A stretch of 64,000 nt of DNA from Richelia sinica FACHB-800 (GCF_014698825.1 NZ_JACJTT010000014.1:1-64000), one strand, 5' to 3'. Shown: positions 1-8,622, counted from the stretch's first letter. Notes: generated by a model not told the origin, from the letters alone. A program made the numbers and translations.

Positions 1-85
1 ACTGTTATTCAAATGTCTTTTTACACTCAATATGTCTGTTTTTATTCTCAATTAGATGTTTTCTCTCCGTAATTTCCCTCTGTGA

Positions 86-331
86 CAGTTAGGGGGCGGA
101 AGGTGGGATGTAACTTTGGGTATTGAGTTAAAGGTGTGGCGGGATAAAAAACGCGATCCCCAAACTGAGGGTATTGAGCAGTTAGAATCCTATTTAGGGC
201 GTTTAGAGTTAGATTTTGGTTGGTTGTTTGTGTTTGATAGGCGGAAAAATGCTCTACCAATGGAAGAACGTTTATCAACTGAGGTTGTGGTGACGGAAAA
301 TCAACGTAGGATTACTGTTATTCGGGCTTGA
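86..331 (+). pseudogene. C-terminal remnant of an ATPase/PD-(D/E)XK nuclease-type protein
   Basis: An open frame of about 81 codons with no ATG runs from a stop at 83-85 to a TGA at 329-331. It contains Gly-Ile-Glu-Leu-Lys-Val-Trp-Arg, which has the E-x-K pattern of PD-(D/E)XK nucleases, followed by an EQLESYL...GWLFVFDRR stretch. This combination is typical of the extreme C-terminus of cyanobacterial AAA-like ATPases fused to such a nuclease domain. The ATPase part and the start are missing, so I read it as a decayed fragment. A TTG at 116 could open 71 codons but would begin inside the nuclease motif. The family name is from recognition only. Confidence 0.5.
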
Positions 332-393
332 GTATTTTGAATGATTGATTTCGTGTTTGAATATTGCTAACAGATAAGATTCCGGTTACACCC

Positions 394-1074
394 TCACTGA
401 TAGGTCGCTGTTGCTTCCCTGATTACTTCTAAAACTTCTTTCGGATGCGAAATCATAGGAAAATGACTTGATTCCACAGTAACTGTTTTTGCCTTCATTC
501 GCTCAGACAAGTCACGCTGTAAATCAGGCGGAACCGCCTTGTCGTTTGTTGCTAAGATATACCAGCTTGGTTTATGTCTCCAAGCGGGCAAACTTGCCTT
601 CACTTCTGTTAATGATATAGATGGTGTTGTTTGAGTCACATGAATTAATGCCTTTCTTTCTTCTGAGAGATCACTTGCCAAAACTTCATCAATACCTTCT
701 TTAGAAATCCAAACAAAACCATTTTGCTCTTGAAAATGCGGTGAAGGAGAACCATATTTACTCATTAAATCAATCATGGATTCACCAGCATCAGGAGCAA
801 GTGCCGCAATATATACCAAACCAGCAACTCGTTCGTCATTGCCAACTATAGTAATAACGAAACCGCCCCACGAATGACCAACCAGAATACATTTCCCTTC
901 GATACGATCTAAAGCACGTTTAGTCACAGCAATTTCTTCTTCTAGAGATGTAAGTGGGTTTTGCACTGCAATAACTTCATAGCCTTCTGCCAGCAGCGTT
1001 GGAATAATCTCCCTGTAACAAGAGCCATCTGCCCAAAAACCGTGAACCAATAGGATGTTTTTAATTTTGCTCAT
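394..1074 (-). CDS. alpha/beta fold hydrolase
   Basis: A soluble esterase/hydrolase-type protein of about 226 residues. After Met-Ser-Lys-Ile-Lys comes a first strand ILLVHGFWADGS with the oxyanion HGFW motif. The nucleophile elbow is Gly-His-Ser-Trp-Gly-Gly, the acid is probably the Asp of ATNDKAVP, and the base is the His of SSHFPM near the end. The triad is complete, so it should be active; the substrate is unknown. The frame stays open to a GTG/ATG region at 1140, but the ATG at 1074 directly precedes the conserved fold, so I chose it. No Shine-Dalgarno sequence is visible. It is an isolated gene inside the proposed hupL element. Confidence 0.8.
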   Translation of the reverse strand: MSKIKNILLVHGFWADGSCYREIIPTLLAEGYEVIAVQNPLTSLEEEIAVTKRALDRIEGKCILVGHSWGGFVITIVGNDERVAGLVYIAALAPDAGESMIDLMSKYGSPSPHFQEQNGFVWISKEGIDEVLASDLSEERKALIHVTQTTPSISLTEVKASLPAWRHKPSWYILATNDKAVPPDLQRDLSERMKAKTVTVESSHFPMISHPKEVLEVIREATATYQ

Positions 1075-1170
1075 AAATATTTGTATAAATACAGTATTAA
1101 TTGCAAAGCATTGATTTTCTAGGTAAAGTTTAACATTCACATCAACTCAGGTTGTAATAAAGTCGCTTTT

Positions 1171-1229
1171 CTCAAATATATTTAACGGTGAAGTTATGAG
1201 GTGCGTTACATTCCATTAACGCACCCTAC
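1171..1229. repeat. dispersed palindromic repeat, copy 1
   Basis: A TTTAACGG-containing segment is followed by an inverted repeat with arms GGTGCGTTA (1200-1208) and TAACGCACC (1217-1225), then CTACA. A near-identical copy lies at 8623-8684, and partial copies of the TTTAACGG half occur near 9290 and 10500. It looks like a small non-coding interspersed element of the type common in Nostocales. It also forms a hairpin between two minus-strand genes, so it could act as a transcript boundary. Confidence 0.7.
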
Positions 1230-1249
1230 AAGATAGCACTGATGCAGAA

Positions 1250-2419
1250 TTAGGTGTTTTTGTTATGTGTTTTATCCATCAATTTCAACTCTTCAAAGGT
1301 TATTGATTTCCTTTTTGAAAAAATAGAAATTGTAAGTGCTAACTCTTTAGGAATTGTAAGATTATCAGCATCAGCCTTACCGGATAATAAGATATCTTGG
1401 CTCATCTTACTACCAATGTAGAAAGAATCTGAACAAATATGTCTGCCAGGCTGCAAGTCTCCAAAATCAATTTTAATCATCTTCCCTTCAAAATTATTTT
1501 CAATGTTTACATCTCCAGGATTTTTATGAATGGATCGAATACTTTTTAAAAATGTAGCGTTTTCAAATCTTTTTTTGTTCGGGCGTAGTGGCAAGTCAGA
1601 TTCTTCAAAGGTTAAGATTTCACCCTGGTTCGGAACTGTCAGTTCAACGCGCACATTTTTGGCAGCAACTTTGCCAGTGTTTTTAACAGCTAATCGCACA
1701 GGTTGACAAAGCCGACGAACATACTCATAGTCAGCTAGCTGGCGATAAAAATTGGAATTAACCTGATCTAATATGTTAGATTGCCATAATTCATTCGTGG
1801 GACTAGGCAAATCAGGAATTGAATACTTTGATGGCATTTCGTAATACTCAGATTTCCAATCAAGTGAAGAACCTATAAGCATTCCAGTTTCTATATCGCA
1901 GAACTGAACGAAGAGTAAAGCATCTTCATGAGATGATCCTATTCTCATTGTTGCGATCTCATCAGGCAATGCAGGCTTTGTAGGATCAGTAGAACTTCCC
2001 CTGCGAACATAAACCTCATTTTTTTTAAGCTTTCCGTAATCACGCTTCAAATAGATAGGCCGTATTTGTTCTTCAATACTTATGATGCCGATTTGCTTGC
2101 CTTCAAAACAGAATGCTTCATATTGAAACTTCACTGGATAATTAGTTAAGTTGTGGACAAACTGTTGAAGTGCATGATCTTGTAAATGGTCATTTGGAGA
2201 AATGCCTATTATTTTTCCACGACCACCTCGAATATCTTCTACCCCAATAAGGATGTATGCAGTAGTTCTACGCCAAGCGTTGGCAAAACCTAAAATGTCT
2301 TTAAGTAACTCTGACTTTTCTTCATCTGTTGCTTTTGAAAACAAATACTGCTCTTTCTTAAAGTCAAGAGTGTTTCCTTCTTCTTCATACAAAAGCTGTT
2401 CAAATTGATCCCTGTCCAT
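1250..2419 (-). CDS. Schlafen AlbA_2 domain-containing protein
   Basis: 389 residues. The first 150 or so residues match the AlbA_2 (divergent AAA-4/Schlafen) domain: an early EGNTLDFKKE motif, then LLKDILGFANA and ILIGVED, then the characteristic YVRRGSSTDPTKPA near residue 145. The rest (about 160-389) is not a family I recognise; it is mixed beta and includes VRLAVKNTGKVAAKNVRVEL, which looks like an immunoglobulin-like or CARDB-type sandwich. AlbA_2 proteins are often transcription-associated or defence-related. Its place in an accessory block next to nuclease, HNH and toxin genes fits that, but the function is inferred. ATG at 2419, no clear ribosome binding site. Confidence 0.8.
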   Translation of the reverse strand: MDRDQFEQLLYEEEGNTLDFKKEQYLFSKATDEEKSELLKDILGFANAWRRTTAYILIGVEDIRGGRGKIIGISPNDHLQDHALQQFVHNLTNYPVKFQYEAFCFEGKQIGIISIEEQIRPIYLKRDYGKLKKNEVYVRRGSSTDPTKPALPDEIATMRIGSSHEDALLFVQFCDIETGMLIGSSLDWKSEYYEMPSKYSIPDLPSPTNELWQSNILDQVNSNFYRQLADYEYVRRLCQPVRLAVKNTGKVAAKNVRVELTVPNQGEILTFEESDLPLRPNKKRFENATFLKSIRSIHKNPGDVNIENNFEGKMIKIDFGDLQPGRHICSDSFYIGSKMSQDILLSGKADADNLTIPKELALTISIFSKRKSITFEELKLMDKTHNKNT

Positions 2420-2552
2420 AGCTTATCACTATTTAATATCCATATATTAACAACTTTTCTGAACAATCAGCCGTATGACCTAAATTATCTGCTATGACTT
2501 TCATTCTTCCATAACTCATACGTAAGTCCTAGTAATATTAGAAAACATCAGC

Positions 2553-3761
2553 CTAAATAGACTCAGAAAACCGAGCAATCTTCTGTTGATATATCCAAAA
2601 AAGACCACCCAACACTGCCATCAAAACACCAGCCAAACCATAAGTACCCGACAGTTTTATCGCTTGGTTCAGGGGTTGAGTGACGATGGGCGACAAAAAT
2701 TGTCCTAAGAAAATACAGGTTGTTAGTCCACCTAAAGCCCGCCCTCTCAATGCGGCTGGAACTGTGATTGTAGTCCATACATTTAAGTTTGGTGTGAGCA
2801 TTCCCAGACCTAAACCTGCGGGAATTAGCACTAATAAAATGAGGTTATAATTTCCCACTAAGCCAATTCCTATATATCCTAATCCTACCAAAACAAAAGA
2901 AATAGATAATATTTGAACATAACTAAATTTCTGTTTGATTTTGCCGTAGTTCATAGAAGCGATCGCTGCAAAAAGTGTTACCAAGGCGATCGCCAATCCA
3001 CTTTGAGAAGCACTCGCTCCTGATAACTGGGCTAGATAAAATGGCAGTTGCACAGGAATCATATAAAATACAATCTGCAAGATGAGTGCAGAACCATAAA
3101 TTAAACCCAGCAACTTGAAAGGAGTTTTTACCTCAGTTTGCTCAACATCTGGAGAACTGATTGATGTAGATGGGTTTTGGGTTGAATTAGAAGCAGGTTC
3201 ATACAGCGCCCAAATAATGGTAGGTAGTAAAAACCAGGAGAACAGATAAATCAGAAATGGAAAGCGCCAGTTGATGTCTGCAATAAACCCACCCACAGAC
3301 AAAAAGACCACACCGCCCAGAGACATAAACGCCGCCTGAAGTCCCATAAAGCTAGAACGGCGATCGCCTTGGTAATAATCAGCGATCAGTGTTGTGGCAC
3401 TCACCATAATTCCAGCTACAGCAAGCCCTAAAAATGCCCTTCCTGCCAGCATTTGGAATAGGGAGTTGAGAACAAAACCTGAACTTCCAGCTAGTCCATA
3501 AAGTAAAGCTGAGACAATTAATAGGGGTTTACGTCCCAGAGTATCCACCAATTGTCCCGCAACAGGCGCACCAAGAGCAATCAATAAAGCTGGAGTTGTC
3601 AGCAACAAGCGTACCCAAAATTCTACATTTTCAACATTAGCAAAATGGTTTTGCATGGCAGGTAAAGAGGGCGCAATTGTCGCTCCAGCCATGATGGTGA
3701 GGGTGCTGGTGAGCAGCAGTGTGAATTTAAGAAGCCAGAAGTCAGGATTATTTTTAGTCAT
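2553..3761 (-). CDS. MFS transporter
   Basis: 402 residues, strongly hydrophobic, with about 12 predicted membrane spans. Span 1 includes TIMAGATIAPSLPAM. The loop-2/3 signature is GAPVAGQLVDTLGRKPLL and a central hydrophilic loop lies near residue 200. This is a drug/metabolite proton-antiport type major facilitator in the inner membrane; the substrate cannot be read. It is the last gene of a minus-strand series (membrane protein, ABM protein, porin, MFS) and starts only 13 bases after the porin stop, so co-transcription is very likely. With an outer-membrane porin alongside, the pair could move one solute across both membranes. Confidence 0.88.
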   Translation of the reverse strand: MTKNNPDFWLLKFTLLLTSTLTIMAGATIAPSLPAMQNHFANVENVEFWVRLLLTTPALLIALGAPVAGQLVDTLGRKPLLIVSALLYGLAGSSGFVLNSLFQMLAGRAFLGLAVAGIMVSATTLIADYYQGDRRSSFMGLQAAFMSLGGVVFLSVGGFIADINWRFPFLIYLFSWFLLPTIIWALYEPASNSTQNPSTSISSPDVEQTEVKTPFKLLGLIYGSALILQIVFYMIPVQLPFYLAQLSGASASQSGLAIALVTLFAAIASMNYGKIKQKFSYVQILSISFVLVGLGYIGIGLVGNYNLILLVLIPAGLGLGMLTPNLNVWTTITVPAALRGRALGGLTTCIFLGQFLSPIVTQPLNQAIKLSGTYGLAGVLMAVLGGLFWIYQQKIARFSESI

Positions 3762-3774
3762 GTTTAAAGGGTAT

Positions 3775-5382
3775 TTAAAAAGAAAAAACAGTGCGGATTG
3801 TACCGGTCATAATCGTGCCGTTGTCAGCTTGGTTTCCCGGATTCACAATCACTTGAATCAAAGGTGTAATGCGAATATTTTGGTTAACAGGAAAGTTATA
3901 AAATGCTTCAAAATTGGTTTGGGTAGCGTTGCCAATATCACTTTCAATAAACGGTTGCCCCATAGCGATGCCAGCGATCGCACCTTCCTGGAATAAATCA
4001 GGAAAAGCCAGTCCAAACATCCAATAATTAGGGTTAATATCTCCCACAGTGGTATCAGGATAGGAACTATAGCCGTATCTGCCAAAAATCCCCACGCGAT
4101 CGCTCAAGGCCAATTCTCCATTAAACCCAATTGCTTGAAAGTTACTCCCGAAAACTTCACCGCCGCTATATTGCAACCGTAGAGCTAGGGAGCGATTTGG
4201 TGCATACTCTAGTTCAACTACCCCCTGATAAGGATCTCCAAACAATCCACCTTTTGCACCTCCCCCCGCACTAGGAAAGAGTCGAATATCTTCAGAACCA
4301 CCACCTCCCAAACGTTGTTGATTTTCGGGTAACTGATTGGTGGCATCTCCGGCAATATAAACGGCTCTGACAGAAAAAGCCCCAGCACCTGGATTCCAGT
4401 GCAACGCCGCTCCAGCCCCCCTTTCTCTGGGAAGTAATACGAAGTTTCCCACAAAGGCTTGAGTGGAAAAATCCTGAAAACTCCGCTTGGCATAACGGTT
4501 GTTGTCTATATAGTCCGACGCAACCATAGAAGCTCCCACAGTGGCTGTTAAATCCTTAGCGGGTCTGAAGGTATAGTAAGCACGAGCAAGGCTGAGTTCT
4601 TCCCGTCCTGGAATGGAAAACTCTAAGGTGCTGCCTAAATTTGGCTCTAGGAAACCTGCCGCATTATCATCAGCCCCATTACTCCCCGCCACCAAACGGA
4701 CTTGCAACAAATCAGTGCCAGTAAAGCTGGTGTTGAGATTTAAGCTTGCCCGGTAGATAAAAGTAGCTTGGGGTTGTGCAGTGGTAATTGTCGCACCTCT
4801 GGGGGCAATCATGCGATCGCCTGTAAAACCACCTGCATTCACCGCAAAAATGACTTGACCACTGAGTTTAGTGGTAGTGGAGAATTGATTACTCTCTAAT
4901 TCTGTAACATCATTCTCCACTTTGTTGATTTGCTGCCGTAATATGGATAATTCTGGAGCAAATTCAGCTTGCAGTCGTTGTATAATCAACCAATCTTCTT
5001 GAGTAATAAAATCTTGGTTTCCTTGCTGAAAACGCTGCTCTAACTGCTGTAACACCATGTTCAGAGCTACCGCAAAAGCATTTCGACTCCAACCCTTGCC
5101 ATCCTGACGACTAACATCAAAATTCTCATCCAGGACAAGACCATATTGTTTAGCTAGTGACTGGAGTGCTTGAAATGCCCAATCATCCGGTTTTACTCCT
5201 GAGAATTGACTCACAAAAGGAACTGAACAGAAATTAGAGTCAGTGGGATTGGGTTCTACTGTGGTTAAACATTGAGGTGGTGAAGATGCGATCGCGAAGC
5301 GCGACCTAGGAATCGCAGTTATTTCTGCGGTTATCACTGTCATTGCAACCATACCCAGCCTCAACAATAATTTAGGTTTCAT
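3775..5382 (-). CDS. SLH-domain carbohydrate-selective porin (OprB family)
   Basis: About 535 residues from the ATG at 5382. Order of parts: signal peptide (MKPKLLLRLGMVAMTV...), an SLH-type periplasmic domain (FSGVKPDDWAFQALQSLAKQ) that binds the wall in cyanobacterial porins, a coiled coil (LSILRQQINKVENDVTELES), then an OprB beta-barrel (from about residue 170) ending in Phe-Ser-Phe. Such porins pass inorganic ions or sugars through the outer membrane. The start lies inside the end of the ABM gene (stop 5372-5374), which suggests translational coupling; a longer frame reaches 5463 but would bury the signal peptide. The mature-region start (PRSRFAIAS) is encoded by a HIP1-like repeat, see findings. 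Confidence 0.87.
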   Translation of the reverse strand: MKPKLLLRLGMVAMTVITAEITAIPRSRFAIASSPPQCLTTVEPNPTDSNFCSVPFVSQFSGVKPDDWAFQALQSLAKQYGLVLDENFDVSRQDGKGWSRNAFAVALNMVLQQLEQRFQQGNQDFITQEDWLIIQRLQAEFAPELSILRQQINKVENDVTELESNQFSTTTKLSGQVIFAVNAGGFTGDRMIAPRGATITTAQPQATFIYRASLNLNTSFTGTDLLQVRLVAGSNGADDNAAGFLEPNLGSTLEFSIPGREELSLARAYYTFRPAKDLTATVGASMVASDYIDNNRYAKRSFQDFSTQAFVGNFVLLPRERGAGAALHWNPGAGAFSVRAVYIAGDATNQLPENQQRLGGGGSEDIRLFPSAGGGAKGGLFGDPYQGVVELEYAPNRSLALRLQYSGGEVFGSNFQAIGFNGELALSDRVGIFGRYGYSSYPDTTVGDINPNYWMFGLAFPDLFQEGAIAGIAMGQPFIESDIGNATQTNFEAFYNFPVNQNIRITPLIQVIVNPGNQADNGTIMTGTIRTVFSF

Positions 5383-5686
5383 GGGAGGTGGGAGTAATGA
5401 CAACATTGGAGCTATAGATATGAGGTGCAACTTTAGCGATCGCTTTGTTAAAATCCTGATCATGCAGGTCTCGAAATCGGGGAATATCCCACAGCGCTTT
5501 CAGCCTATCTGGATTATCCCAGTGAGCGATCGCTGTAACTGTTGTACCATCATCACTTTTTAGTAAAGTGGCATCCATAAAGCCCGGTTGCTCTTTCACC
5601 ACCTCGGTATAAATTTGATGAATGCGTTCAAAGGCTGTATCCTGCTGACCAGGATTGACGGTAAACACATTAACAAAGGTAATCAC
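5372..5686 (-). CDS. antibiotic biosynthesis monooxygenase (ABM) domain protein
   Basis: 104 residues of a single ABM-like ferredoxin fold: VITFVNVFTV at the start, a middle helix QIYTEVVKEQPGFMDATLL and AIAHWDNPDRLKALW. ABM proteins are small dimeric heme- or cofactor-free oxygenases, or simply stress-linked folds; no substrate can be given. The start is chosen as GTG at 5686 because AGGAG lies 10 bases upstream and the fold begins there. The open frame extends to 5794 but would overlap the upstream gene. Second gene of the LysR-flanked operon and overlaps the porin start. Confidence 0.78.
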   Translation of the reverse strand: MITFVNVFTVNPGQQDTAFERIHQIYTEVVKEQPGFMDATLLKSDDGTTVTAIAHWDNPDRLKALWDIPRFRDLHDQDFNKAIAKVAPHIYSSNVVITPTSHET

Positions 5687-5735
5687 TTGTAAACTACTCC
5701 TCTCAGAACTGGTGAAAAACTCAAGCAAGATTTTT

Positions 5736-6284
5736 TTAGGACTTCGAGTTACTGGGCAAACGACGACCCCAGGGTTTGAGTACAGAGATAGCAATGATAA
5801 TTAAAAGGCAAATTGTTTGAATGATTCCGCCCCAAATAACGGCATTAGTGTCTAAAACATAGAGGGGATTTTCTAAAGCTTTCAGGCGTTCTGCTTCAGA
5901 AATTGCCGTAATCGCATTAGTCCAAGGACCGAGCCAGAAAGTACCAAACACAATCAGAGAAATCGTCAACAACCATTTGGTGATCACCCAATAGTGTTTC
6001 ACAAATCCCCAAGTGGTCAGCCAAGACAGTAGAAAGCCTGTGAACAGTGACAGAATGGCGGTAGGAATAATGACAAAATCATCTAGAAATTTGACCATTT
6101 CATTGACAGCATAAAGAGCATCGCCATCGGTGGTGTGGGCATTTTTCAGACCCATGATGACTAAGCAAAGAGCAGTGCCAAACCAAATACCCACAAAGGC
6201 AACGTGAGCCGAAACTAACCAGTTCTTCTGTTTGACATCGAGTTTGAAAGCTTTTTTGGAGGGAATATCTGTAGTTGAAGTCAT
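5736..6284 (-). CDS. four-span integral membrane protein (DUF2269-like)
   Basis: 182 residues with about four hydrophobic spans: WLVSAHVAFVGIWFGTALCLVIMGL, FVIIPTAILSLFTGFLLSWL, WLLTISLIVFGTFWLGPW and a last span near residue 155-172. His residues in the first span and after the second resemble DUF2269-type membrane proteins, but the assignment is by general look. It is the first gene of the minus-strand operon that ends with the MFS gene and is divergent from the LysR regulator; the 157-bp gap between them holds the likely operator. Confidence 0.7.
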   Translation of the reverse strand: MTSTTDIPSKKAFKLDVKQKNWLVSAHVAFVGIWFGTALCLVIMGLKNAHTTDGDALYAVNEMVKFLDDFVIIPTAILSLFTGFLLSWLTTWGFVKHYWVITKWLLTISLIVFGTFWLGPWTNAITAISEAERLKALENPLYVLDTNAVIWGGIIQTICLLIIIAISVLKPWGRRLPSNSKS

Positions 6285-6422
6285 GGTAAAAATAGGATAA
6301 ATTCAGCACTATTTAGAGGTTAAATGTTTTTAGTTTTGCCAGTAGGCGATCGCTCTATGGAAGCTGTATTTAATCTACAAGTGATACAAAATCTAATAAA
6401 TCTGGTTAAATGAAATTGACTA

Positions 6423-6436
6423 TTCCATACATGGAA
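6423..6436. promoter_or_regulatory. inverted repeat at the LysR gene start, candidate operator
   Basis: TTCCAT and ATGGAA form a perfect 6-bp inverted repeat with a 2-base spacer, ending 5 bases before the GTG start of the LysR gene. A further TATGGAA half-site is at 6356-6362 in the same divergent gap. LysR-type regulators usually bind such dyads between themselves and a divergent target operon and repress their own gene. The role is inferred from position and symmetry. Confidence 0.45.
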
Positions 6437-6441
6437 CAATT

Positions 6442-7332
6442 GTGGAAATACCGGATTTAAATGCCTTGGTGGTGTTTGCCCATGTCGTCAAGCAAGGCAG
6501 TTTTGTGGGGGCAGCACAACGCTTGAATTTACCCAAAGCAACCGTTAGCCGTCGCATTCAACAGTTAGAAGATTTTTTGCAGGTTAAGCTGTTAGAGCGA
6601 TCAACAAGGGTGGTGCGACTGACAGAGATTGGAAAGCTATACTACGAATATTGCGATCGCATCGTGGCCGAAATTGAAGAAGGAAATGCCGCGATTGATG
6701 AGCAACAGGCAGAACCCCAAGGTATTCTCCGCACCAGTGCGCCCAGCGCCTTTACTCACCTATTTCTCAAAGATTTGATACCTGAGTTCCTCAGTCGCTA
6801 TCCCAAGATCAGGCTGAATCATTGCATCATGAATCAAGAGGTGAATCCCTTACAGGAAGGATTTGATATCTCCATTAGAATTGGACGCATAGAAGACTCA
6901 CTACTCAGGATTCAGCCATTGGGTGAACTTTCTCGTCAGTTGTTTGCCAGCCCCACTTACTTAAAGCGTCACCATACGCCCCGGACTCTCGCTGAACTGG
7001 GCAATCATGACACTATCATTACTGGGAACAGAGACAGTCCCCATTGGGAGTTGTGCCACAAACTCACAGGTAATCAAACCATTGTACTTAATCCCCGTTG
7101 TTGGATGAATGACCCTACAATTGCTTTTGAAATGGTATTAGCTGGGGTGGGTATTGGCTTATTACCAGTTTTTTTCTGTATCGAAGCCATACAATCGGGA
7201 GCATTAGTCCCACTGTTAGAAGATTGGTGTGCTGCTCCTGTTCCTCTCAGTGCTATCTTTCCTACTACGCGGGAGCGATCGCCCAAGGTTAAAGCATTTC
7301 TTCAATTCCTACAGGAAAACTTGCAACTTTAA
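6442..7332 (+). CDS. LysR family transcriptional regulator
   Basis: 296 residues. The N-terminal winged helix-turn-helix is clear: FVGAAQRLNLPKATVSRRIQ at about residues 21-40, then LEDFLQVKLLERSTRVVRLTE. A linker helix and a periplasmic-binding-like effector domain follow (about 90-296; GVGIGLLPVFF near the end). The start must be GTG at 6442: the ATG at 6431 is out of frame. It is divergent from the membrane protein/ABM/porin/MFS operon, so it probably controls that operon in response to the transported compound. Confidence 0.92.
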   Translation: MEIPDLNALVVFAHVVKQGSFVGAAQRLNLPKATVSRRIQQLEDFLQVKLLERSTRVVRLTEIGKLYYEYCDRIVAEIEEGNAAIDEQQAEPQGILRTSAPSAFTHLFLKDLIPEFLSRYPKIRLNHCIMNQEVNPLQEGFDISIRIGRIEDSLLRIQPLGELSRQLFASPTYLKRHHTPRTLAELGNHDTIITGNRDSPHWELCHKLTGNQTIVLNPRCWMNDPTIAFEMVLAGVGIGLLPVFFCIEAIQSGALVPLLEDWCAAPVPLSAIFPTTRERSPKVKAFLQFLQENLQL

Positions 7333-7392
7333 CAATTAAACTCTTGTGGGGTGGGCATCCTTGCTCGCCAAAGTTCTTGTACATTGCAATTG

Positions 7393-7917
7393 TTAGGCAT
7401 TATCTTGATGCTTCAGAAAAGGTACTAAATGCATCATAAAGTCACGCTTACCTATTGGCGCTCCTGCCATACGTAGGATATTGTACGCCGTTGTGATATG
7501 GAAATAAAAGTTGGGTATGAGAAAATCATCTACATAGGAAAGTCCAGATAATTCCACATATAGCCCTTGTCCAAGATCGATCCGATGGAGTTCTGACAAC
7601 TTAGAATCAGCAACATTGATACTTGCTAACAACTCCTTAGTTGATGAAATATGACCACGGGCCTCAACTAAAGATGGGACATTAGGGTTCAAGTTGTTTG
7701 CCGGCTGTCCTAAGCACCACAATGCAAAGTTACGGGGCTGATTGCAAACAAATGCTATTTGTGTGCTGAAAGGCAACATATCGGGTGCAATGCGACGCTG
7801 CAATATAGACTCTACATTGTCTGTGAAATGACTCTCTGCTATGTCTAATAGATGACTCAAGGTATCCAGCCTAGAACTGAAGATATTTTGTAATCCTATA
7901 ATCTTCTGATTTTTCAT
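7393..7917 (-). CDS. DUF1993 domain-containing protein
   Basis: 174 residues, almost entirely the DUF1993 fold. Typical motifs are the RRIAPDMLPFSTQIAFVCNQPRN segment in the middle and FYFHITTAYNILR...PIGKRDFM near the end. The family is a helical DinB-like bundle of unknown function. Full family length, ATG start at 7917, no obvious partner: it converges on the LysR gene and is followed by unrelated small genes. Confidence 0.85.
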   Translation of the reverse strand: MKNQKIIGLQNIFSSRLDTLSHLLDIAESHFTDNVESILQRRIAPDMLPFSTQIAFVCNQPRNFALWCLGQPANNLNPNVPSLVEARGHISSTKELLASINVADSKLSELHRIDLGQGLYVELSGLSYVDDFLIPNFYFHITTAYNILRMAGAPIGKRDFMMHLVPFLKHQDNA

Positions 7918-8002
7918 ACAATTTTACTAAAACGACTTATACCAATTCTCCAAAAGCAACCGACACATTTGTTGGGTTTCGTTCTTCAACCCAACTTACA
8001 CT

Positions 8003-8407
8003 CTACCTATTCTTGCGATCAAAAAACTTAACCAAACCAAAAATACCAGCATAAGATATGGTCAAAACGATCAATCCTTTGATTATTAGATCGAACATCA
8101 AATAGAAAATCCAAGAGAACATCCAATACAATAAATCTTGAATTCCACGAGCAAACATTTTATTGCAAGTGTCTCCAGTCCCTCCACATGCTAATACCGC
8201 AGAGTGACTTGATAAACATATTCCACTTACCAAAATTCCTATTACCCATAGCTTAAAAGGAAGCGGCTTCAGATAGGAAAAAGTTTCCCGATGAAGTTTG
8301 GCTAAATATGTCCTGAATTTTTGACTCATAAGACGCTCATAATCAAGGTTAAGTTGCTTCTTTTTTTGGTTAAATAGGGAGATAGAGGGATTGTTAATAA
8401 ACTTCAT
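8003..8407 (-). CDS. hypothetical membrane protein
   Basis: About 134 residues with no family I recognise. A hydrophobic segment LWVIGILVSGICLSSHSAVL near residue 55 looks like a signal anchor followed by ACGGTGDTC. Two further spans follow (LLYWMFSWIFYLMFDLII and LIVLTISYAGIFGLV), and the protein ends in basic FFDRKNR. Three Cys cluster after the first span. The start is uncertain: ATG at 8407, GTG-type start at 8419 or an internal Met about 25 residues in. Situated in AT-rich accessory DNA. Confidence 0.5.
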   Translation of the reverse strand: MKFINNPSISLFNQKKKQLNLDYERLMSQKFRTYLAKLHRETFSYLKPLPFKLWVIGILVSGICLSSHSAVLACGGTGDTCNKMFARGIQDLLYWMFSWIFYLMFDLIIKGLIVLTISYAGIFGLVKFFDRKNR

Positions 8408-8408
8408 C

Positions 8409-8594
8409 CTATAAACCAATAGCTAACAATACAATTTTTTTGGCTGCTTTTTCGCAAGCTTTTTCTTGATTTAGCTCTAAAATGCCTTTTAGGGCTTCTC
8501 TTAGACTTTCAAAATGTACCCTTAATCTTTGGAAAAAGGAACTTTTTTCGAGAATTTGATGTTTGTTTTGAGCGTTCAGAATACAAGATAAAAA
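8409..8594 (-). pseudogene. degenerate ORF without start codon
   Basis: Between a TAA at 8595-8597 and a TAG at 8409-8411 there are about 61 sense codons but no usable start. The peptide includes KSSFFQRLRVHFESLREALK then ELNQEKACEKAAKKI. The composition looks protein-coding and charged. It could be the tail of a lost gene, possibly of a transposase, but I cannot name the family. It stops one base before the ATG of the next minus-strand gene. Confidence 0.3.
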
Positions 8595-8622
8595 TTATCC
8601 GAAGTGATTAGCGATATCGCGT

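Noticed and set aside
5382-5463. Longer porin start at 5463
   Set aside because: It would extend into the ABM gene and bury a normal signal peptide that begins at 5382.
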